From the NCBI GenBank assembly GCA_017958585.1, contig JAGDCK010000147.1, positions 1 through 5,925 on the forward strand: a stretch of DNA of 5,925 bases. The letters are read 5' to 3'. This stretch comes from Lachnospiraceae bacterium (lineage in GTDB: Bacteria; Bacillota; Clostridia; Lachnospirales; Lachnospiraceae). Made by a program: the position numbers and the translations under genes. A model generated the notes under the pieces. It was not told where the DNA came from. It ran no database searches and was given only the letters and a program-made list of their open reading frames with translations. Shown here one piece after another: positions 4,301-5,925 of the stretch (its first letter is position 1; every line of letters starts with the position of its first letter).

Positions 4301-5925
4301 ATGAAGACCATCCTCCCGATGTAGGAAGCTCTGCCTCTTTTACAAATGTTCCGTTAACAGCTAACTGTCCGTATTTTGTGCCGTTTCCGTTTGCGTATCC
4401 GATATTGATATTGTATTTACCGGCTGCAGGAGCATAAACCTTGAAGGACACGGTGGCATTATTGTTGTACATGCCGCCTGCAAATCCCACCGCTGAAAAT
4501 CCTGCATTGTTCGTCTCTGAGACAACTCCGTTTGACAATCCGGAAAGTTCCGCCTCATATCTGATAGTCTGTGAAGGCCCTTCAAAGCCACTTTCCTTTG
4601 GACTTGTAACCTTTATATAATCGTAGTTTACATCTCCGGAGAGACCAAGAGAATCTCTGTCGTTAACAAATGCAATCACATTTTCACCGGCTGTAAGGGG
4701 CAGGTCAAGGAAAAAGCTGTTCCATGAATTCCATTGACCTGTATAGGGTAGATCAACTGCGCTTATTAGCTGTCCGTTTACATATACCGCAGTCTTTTTG
4801 GCATCGCTTTCATGGCCGTTTGCATATCCGACTTCCACGCTGTAAATTCCGTCTTCGTCAACGTTTACATGGAATTTAACTGAAGCAAATCCGTTATACA
4901 TTCCACCGACGTGATCTCCGCCTTCCACAAAGGCACCGTTTATAAGTTCTGAAGCCTCCGCCTCGTATGTCACGGTCACAGGCTCTGCACTTTCTTCATC
5001 TCCGGCAGAGACTGATGCTTCAGGTTCAACTGCCTCGGACTCTTCATTTACAGGCTCTTCTTCAGGAATTACCTCAGGTTCTGTTTCCTCCGGGACTTCA
5101 ACCTGCTCTTCTTCCGCTATTTCAGCCTTATAAGTATGGGTCACTGTCTCAGTAACTGTGATGAAGTCATAGTTTACATCACCGGTATTTGCCCCATTGT
5201 CCTTTACATTTACATAGGCGATGGTATTTTCTCCGGCCTTCAGATAGAGATTGTCGATTCGTGTTCCGTATGTGCTCCATGATCCTGTGGGGAAAAATTC
5301 GCTCTTTTTTACTTCCTCATCGTTTACAAATACGGTCGCATATTTTCTGCCGTCCGTTACACTAAAGCCGTCAGCATATCTTAAATTTACCGCATAGTAT
5401 CCTGTAGTGGGAACCGTCACCGTAAACTTCACAGTGGCATTTTCATTGTACATACCGCCTGCATGATCGGAGTTTTCCACGAAGGCTCCGTTTAAAAGTT
5501 CAGCTTCCTCCGCCTCGTATTTCACTGCCTTTGTGACGATCATGGTATCAAGATTTAAAGTGCTTGGTCCGGGCACGCTTACACGGATAGTGTTTACTCC
5601 CTCGTTAAGTGCTATGTTGTAAACCTTTTTGATATCAAGATCCACTTTGTAATTTGCATTTTTTTCAAATGTTACGGTTCCTGCGCCAGCTCCGTTTACT
5701 GTAAGGTCCGCATTTACCGCATCCCCCGTATTGTTGTATCTAAATCCCAGCGCATAGAGTCCGGCAGAGTTTGAGTCCACCTTAAACTCCACATAGCCTG
5801 TTCCGTTTCCGTCATACTGCATGTAACCGGAACCCGATGCCTTTGCCGTATTGTTGAAAAGCTTCTTTGTCACATTGCCGTAATCCGCATCCTCTGCTTC
5901 ATACACATCACTCTTTATCTCGCCC
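1320..5925 (-). CDS. Giant cell-surface multi-CBM protein, N-terminus outside the window
   Basis: Partial gene; 1534 residues plus the stop codon are visible (residue 1 = codon 5924-5922). The frame is open to the right edge and reads GEIKSDVYEAED there, so the GTG at 5906 is an internal Val, not a start. The protein is a tandem array of CBM6/CBM35-like beta-sandwich modules: A 1-133, B 134-258, C 317-441, D 453-583, half-module E 629-716, F 717-844, G 1049-1180, H 1200-1333. A ricin-B/CBM13-like beta-trefoil lies at 857-997. Modules B, C, D, G and H share a YEAE-like first strand, GGMYN, and GDVNYD followed by aromatic and aliphatic residues. Acidic Glu/Pro/Asn linkers separate groups of modules. 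The C-terminus has Pro-Ser-Gly repeats, an acidic stretch, a hydrophobic helix at about 1506-1526 and the tail GYFRKKRV, so the protein is exported and held at the membrane or wall. Only two Cys are visible. The likely role is binding plant or host glycans at the cell surface. No glycosidase, lyase or esterase domain is visible; one may lie upstream. A 12-bp terminator follows. The ligand is not predictable from sequence alone. Confidence 0.9.
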   Translation of the reverse strand, partial: GEIKSDVYEAEDADYGNVTKKLFNNTAKASGSGYMQYDGNGTGYVEFKVDSNSAGLYALGFRYNNTGDAVNADLTVNGAGAGTVTFEKNANYKVDLDIKKVYNIALNEGVNTIRVSVPGPSTLNLDTMIVTKAVKYEAEEAELLNGAFVENSDHAGGMYNENATVKFTVTVPTTGYYAVNLRYADGFSVTDGRKYATVFVNDEEVKKSEFFPTGSWSTYGTRIDNLYLKAGENTIAYVNVKDNGANTGDVNYDFITVTETVTHTYKAEIAEEEQVEVPEETEPEVIPEEEPVNEESEAVEPEASVSAGDEESAEPVTVTYEAEASELINGAFVEGGDHVGGMYNGFASVKFHVNVDEDGIYSVEVGYANGHESDAKKTAVYVNGQLISAVDLPYTGQWNSWNSFFLDLPLTAGENVIAFVNDRDSLGLSGDVNYDYIKVTSPKESGFEGPSQTIRYEAELSGLSNGVVSETNNAGFSAVGFAGGMYNNNATVSFKVYAPAAGKYNINIGYANGNGTKYGQLAVNGTFVKEAELPTSGGWSSYTATTTDVDLLQGVNIISLSNLQNETGNTGDVNYDYLEVVLPALEVVAPEPDPVEEEPVTNPSDDQGQLENGTDTNNEGDTDNENTALLKTHALWNVAVESEAIYDLTISYSNDSASGIYSLLVNNEKKADVKLENGKNSETVAVKLSAGSNEIKLVSGDVTAEPNVNKLHLSRRIPWYYQAENATLNGVRVMNDHLYYDGTGFVGGFEDEGDSVAFLTKVAYSGTHTVSLIYSGAWSNDITVSMYINGQKVKQLSLPPTSSWDSWNEVTEEVYLRAGKNVVEFKKDAGDSGNFNIDECVVDKYSTGETTAAVGKLISGEVYVIRDKNSSLAADIDGYSPDAGREVHLWYYLGNNNQKWKLVDLGNGYYSFKGTYGSKRITIADDLRAFTADENPDDLGQQWKLEKVGDYYKLINRKYSTGDTTKVLTVKDDSKAAGASLIVAEYDGRDSQLFSVDGGLRHNSTEVRDPQSVLSPDEFAAYGSQYVLADPVIPEAYDPYTTVNDGMDLRYEAAKATLSDGARVEDEHSGFLSSDGYVGGMYNGNAAITFRVNIETAGNYTMNLGYCNGFGENKVAATFVNGEAVDGTLLPPTGSWDSWGRTTFTLDLNSGVNTIVFMNKAELTDGVKGDVNYDYLDIAKYPNTVVAEESPYTALEENIKHFEAEEATLLGGAFLATDHHDYSGDGFVGGMYNGSAKVSLNVNASEAGLYRFNIRYANGFGTDVEDKAAAVQVNGKFTEALVFDRTGSWDDWGFAHIDIYLNEGMSTVAFANSSSLAGHAGDVNYDYIEVSKVTDEADEPEEETPVENTDPDEGGDLENEKPDEETPVENIPSGKTPSGSTPSGTGSSGAGPVIGSGNASQNKPLSPAEQIIQHVLNNNIFTRLPGRSRVNVTEEIADEIIESENPENDDIANDDAEASLSESDKETLITDETAPESDTLGTAEESTDLQDEKAPTDAAVSGKNSAVPVIVAAIFVAAIGVAAGLYGYFRKKRV
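1347..1409 (-). other. C-terminal membrane helix followed by a basic tail
   Basis: Residues 1506-1526 of the visible fragment (AVPVIVAAIFV and onward, rich in Ala, Val, Ile and Gly) form one hydrophobic helix followed by GYFRKKRV, the usual stop-transfer arrangement of Gram-positive surface proteins. The preceding AAVSGKNS (1410-1433) occupies the place where an LPxTG-type sortase motif with following D/N-S residues is normally found, but no canonical LPxTG is present. Either a membrane anchor or a variant sorting signal fits. Confidence 0.8.
1752..1814 (-). repeat. 15-nt tandem repeat coding for xPSGx linker
   Basis: Four imperfect 15-nt units, seen on the plus strand as CCTGAAG-like blocks starting at 1759, 1774, 1789 and 1804. 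They encode the five-residue repeat IPSGK/TPSGS/TPSGT/GSSGA. This is a flexible extracellular linker between module H and the membrane-proximal region. Just N-terminal to it, the acidic heptad EETPVEN occurs twice (nt 1881-1901 and 1815-1835) with near-identical DNA. Confidence 0.75.
1926..2327 (-). repeat. CBM6/35-like module H
   Basis: Starts KHFEAEEATLLGG, then GDGFVGGMYNGSAKVSLNV, YANGF, TGSWDDW, and ends GDVNYDYIEV. The N-terminal Glu pair and the Asp of the final strand match the positions that hold structural calcium in CBM6/CBM35 folds (family knowledge). It is closest by eye to module G, sharing the longer pre-GGMYN loop and the TGSWD(S/D)W motif. It is the last module before the C-terminal linker. 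Confidence 0.75.
2385..2780 (-). repeat. CBM6/35-like module G
   Basis: Starts LRYEAAKATLSDG, with Ala replacing the second Glu of YEAE. It then has DGYVGGMYNGNAAITFRVN, YCNGF, PPTGSWDSWG and the final strand GDVNYDYLDIAK. It contains one of the only two cysteines visible in the protein. A 19-residue link joins it to module H, with which it forms the membrane-proximal pair. Confidence 0.75.
2934..3356 (-). other. Ricin-B / CBM13-like beta-trefoil domain
   Basis: Three subdomains can be followed (residues 857-997). The first has the textbook pattern YVIRDKNSSLAADIDG, then VHLWYYLGNNNQKWKL. The second ends GQQWKL, and the third ends SQLFSV, where Phe replaces the Trp of the QxW signature. These QxW-type repeats define the ricin-B lectin fold, which binds galactose- or xylose-containing glycans in other proteins. 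The first site looks the most complete. It is the only non-beta-sandwich module in the visible protein. Confidence 0.8.
3393..3776 (-). repeat. Divergent CBM6/35-like module F
   Basis: Starts PWYYQAENATLNGVRV and has GTGFVGGFEDEGDSVAF in place of GGMYN, then PPTSSWDSWNEV, RAGKNVVEFKKD and a final strand FNIDECVVDKY instead of GDVNYDYIEV. It is therefore a separate subtype of the same fold. It lies directly after half-module E and just before the ricin-like domain, with a short 12-residue link. It carries the second of the two visible cysteines. Confidence 0.7.
3777..4040 (-). repeat. Half-module E, N-terminally truncated CBM-like sandwich
   Basis: About 88 residues align with the second part of a module: WNVAVESEAIYDLTISYS corresponds to the strand pair after GGMYN, SGIYSLLVNN to the ATVFVN strand, and LSAGSNEIKLVSG to the LKAGENTIAYVN strand. 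The YEAE strand and the GGMYN segment are missing, as is the final Asp strand. It resembles module A more than modules B to H. It may be a structural spacer or a decayed module. Confidence 0.5.
4041..4175 (-). other. Acidic Asn/Glu/Asp linker between modules D and E
   Basis: A 45-residue low-complexity stretch, EVVAPEPDPVEEEPVTNPS followed by an Asp/Asn/Gly/Thr-rich part. It has no predicted fold and separates the D module from the E-F-ricin block. Confidence 0.7.
4176..4568 (-). repeat. CBM6/35-like module D
   Basis: Starts TIRYEAELSGLSNG, then a long loop into GFAGGMYNNNATVSFKV, GYANGNG, LPTSGGWSSY, LQGVNIISLSN, and ends GDVNYDYLEVVLP. Tandem with module C through an 11-residue link. Confidence 0.75.
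4602..4976 (-). repeat. CBM6/35-like module C
   Basis: Starts TVTYEAEASELINGAFVEGG, then GGMYNGFASVKFHVNV, GYANGH, YTGQWNSWN, TAGENVIAFVND and GDVNYDYIKVTS. By hand alignment 24 of the first 34 residues (counted from the Val before YEAE) match module B, so B and C are recent duplicates. Confidence 0.8.
4977..5150 (-). other. Glu/Pro-rich linker with a vestigial module start
   Basis: A 58-residue linker dominated by Glu, Pro, Val and Ser. Its first 13 residues (nt 5112-5150), ETVTHTYKAEIAE, match the start of module C, EPVTVTYEAEASE (nt 4947-4985), at 8 of 13 positions. It looks like the remains of a second module start. Confidence 0.65.
5151..5525 (-). repeat. CBM6/35-like module B
   Basis: Starts VKYEAEEAELLNGAFVEN, then GGMYNENATVKFTV, RYADGF, PTGSWSTYG, KAGENTIAYVNV and GDVNYDFITVT. 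It follows module A without a linker and is most similar to module C. Confidence 0.8.
5526..5925 (-). repeat. CBM6/35-like module A, at the window edge
   Basis: Starts GEIKSDVYEAEDADYG at the right edge. It has MQYDGNGTGYVEFKVDSNSAGLY-type strands and ADLTVNG, then NEGVNTIRVSVPG, and ends LNLDTMIVTKA. It has YEAE but lacks GGMYN and GDVNYD, so it is a different subtype from B, C, D, G and H. The YEAE start suggests the module itself is complete and that other domains precede it. Confidence 0.7.

Noticed and set aside
1941..5186. Recurring block like ATAATTTACATC (near 1949, 2405, 4199, 4622 and 5168) as a regulatory or CRISPR-type repeat
   Set aside because: Each copy codes for the GDVNYDY strand of a module; spacing follows the modules, so it is a coding repeat.
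5904..5906. GTG as the start codon of the large protein
   Set aside because: The frame continues open to the window edge (GEIKSD before it), there is no ribosome binding site, and the Val is the natural residue before the YEAE strand. No signal peptide is seen either, so the true start is outside.

Overview
The window reads as Firmicutes DNA, most likely a Lachnospiraceae/Butyrivibrio-type anaerobe. The evidence is the rpsF-ssb-rpsR operon order, strong AAGGAGG ribosome binding sites, a zinc-binding (Cys/Cys/Cys/His) form of ribosomal protein S18, and a very large acidic, almost cysteine-free surface protein built from carbohydrate-binding modules, as is common in gut and rumen fibre degraders. 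The taxonomic guess is inference from protein style, not from a search. Every supported gene is on the minus strand.

Positions 1-127 hold the rpsR terminator (68-105) and a candidate outward-facing extended -10 promoter (47-55) for a gene beyond the left edge. Positions 128-1182 hold the three-gene operon, transcribed rpsF (S6), ssb (single-strand DNA-binding protein), rpsR (S18), with 19 and 25 nt gaps. Positions 1183-1319 are a compact control region. It contains the rpsF leader, with a possible hairpin that would pair with the Shine-Dalgarno, a near-consensus promoter (TTGAAA, 17 nt, TATATT, with an extended -10 TG), and the 12-bp terminator hairpin of the upstream gene. The -35 element of the ribosomal operon lies inside that terminator hairpin.

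Positions 1320-5925 are one open reading frame that runs off the right edge, so its N-terminus is not in the window; 1534 residues are visible. From N to C it contains CBM6/CBM35-like module A, module B, an acidic Glu/Pro linker, modules C and D, a second acidic linker, a degenerate half-module E, a divergent module F, a ricin-B (CBM13-like) beta-trefoil, a 51-residue uncharacterised spacer, modules G and H, acidic and Pro-Ser-Gly-repeat linkers, and a C-terminal membrane helix with a basic tail. No catalytic domain is visible. The visible part is a cell-anchored, multi-lectin glycan-binding arm; an enzyme or adhesin head may lie upstream of the window.

The ribosomal operon and the surface protein have no evident functional link. 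They are separated by the overlapping terminator/promoter. The most interesting material is the module architecture of the large protein, including a duplication scar and two 'half-module plus module' units, and the compact regulatory layout at 1183-1291.
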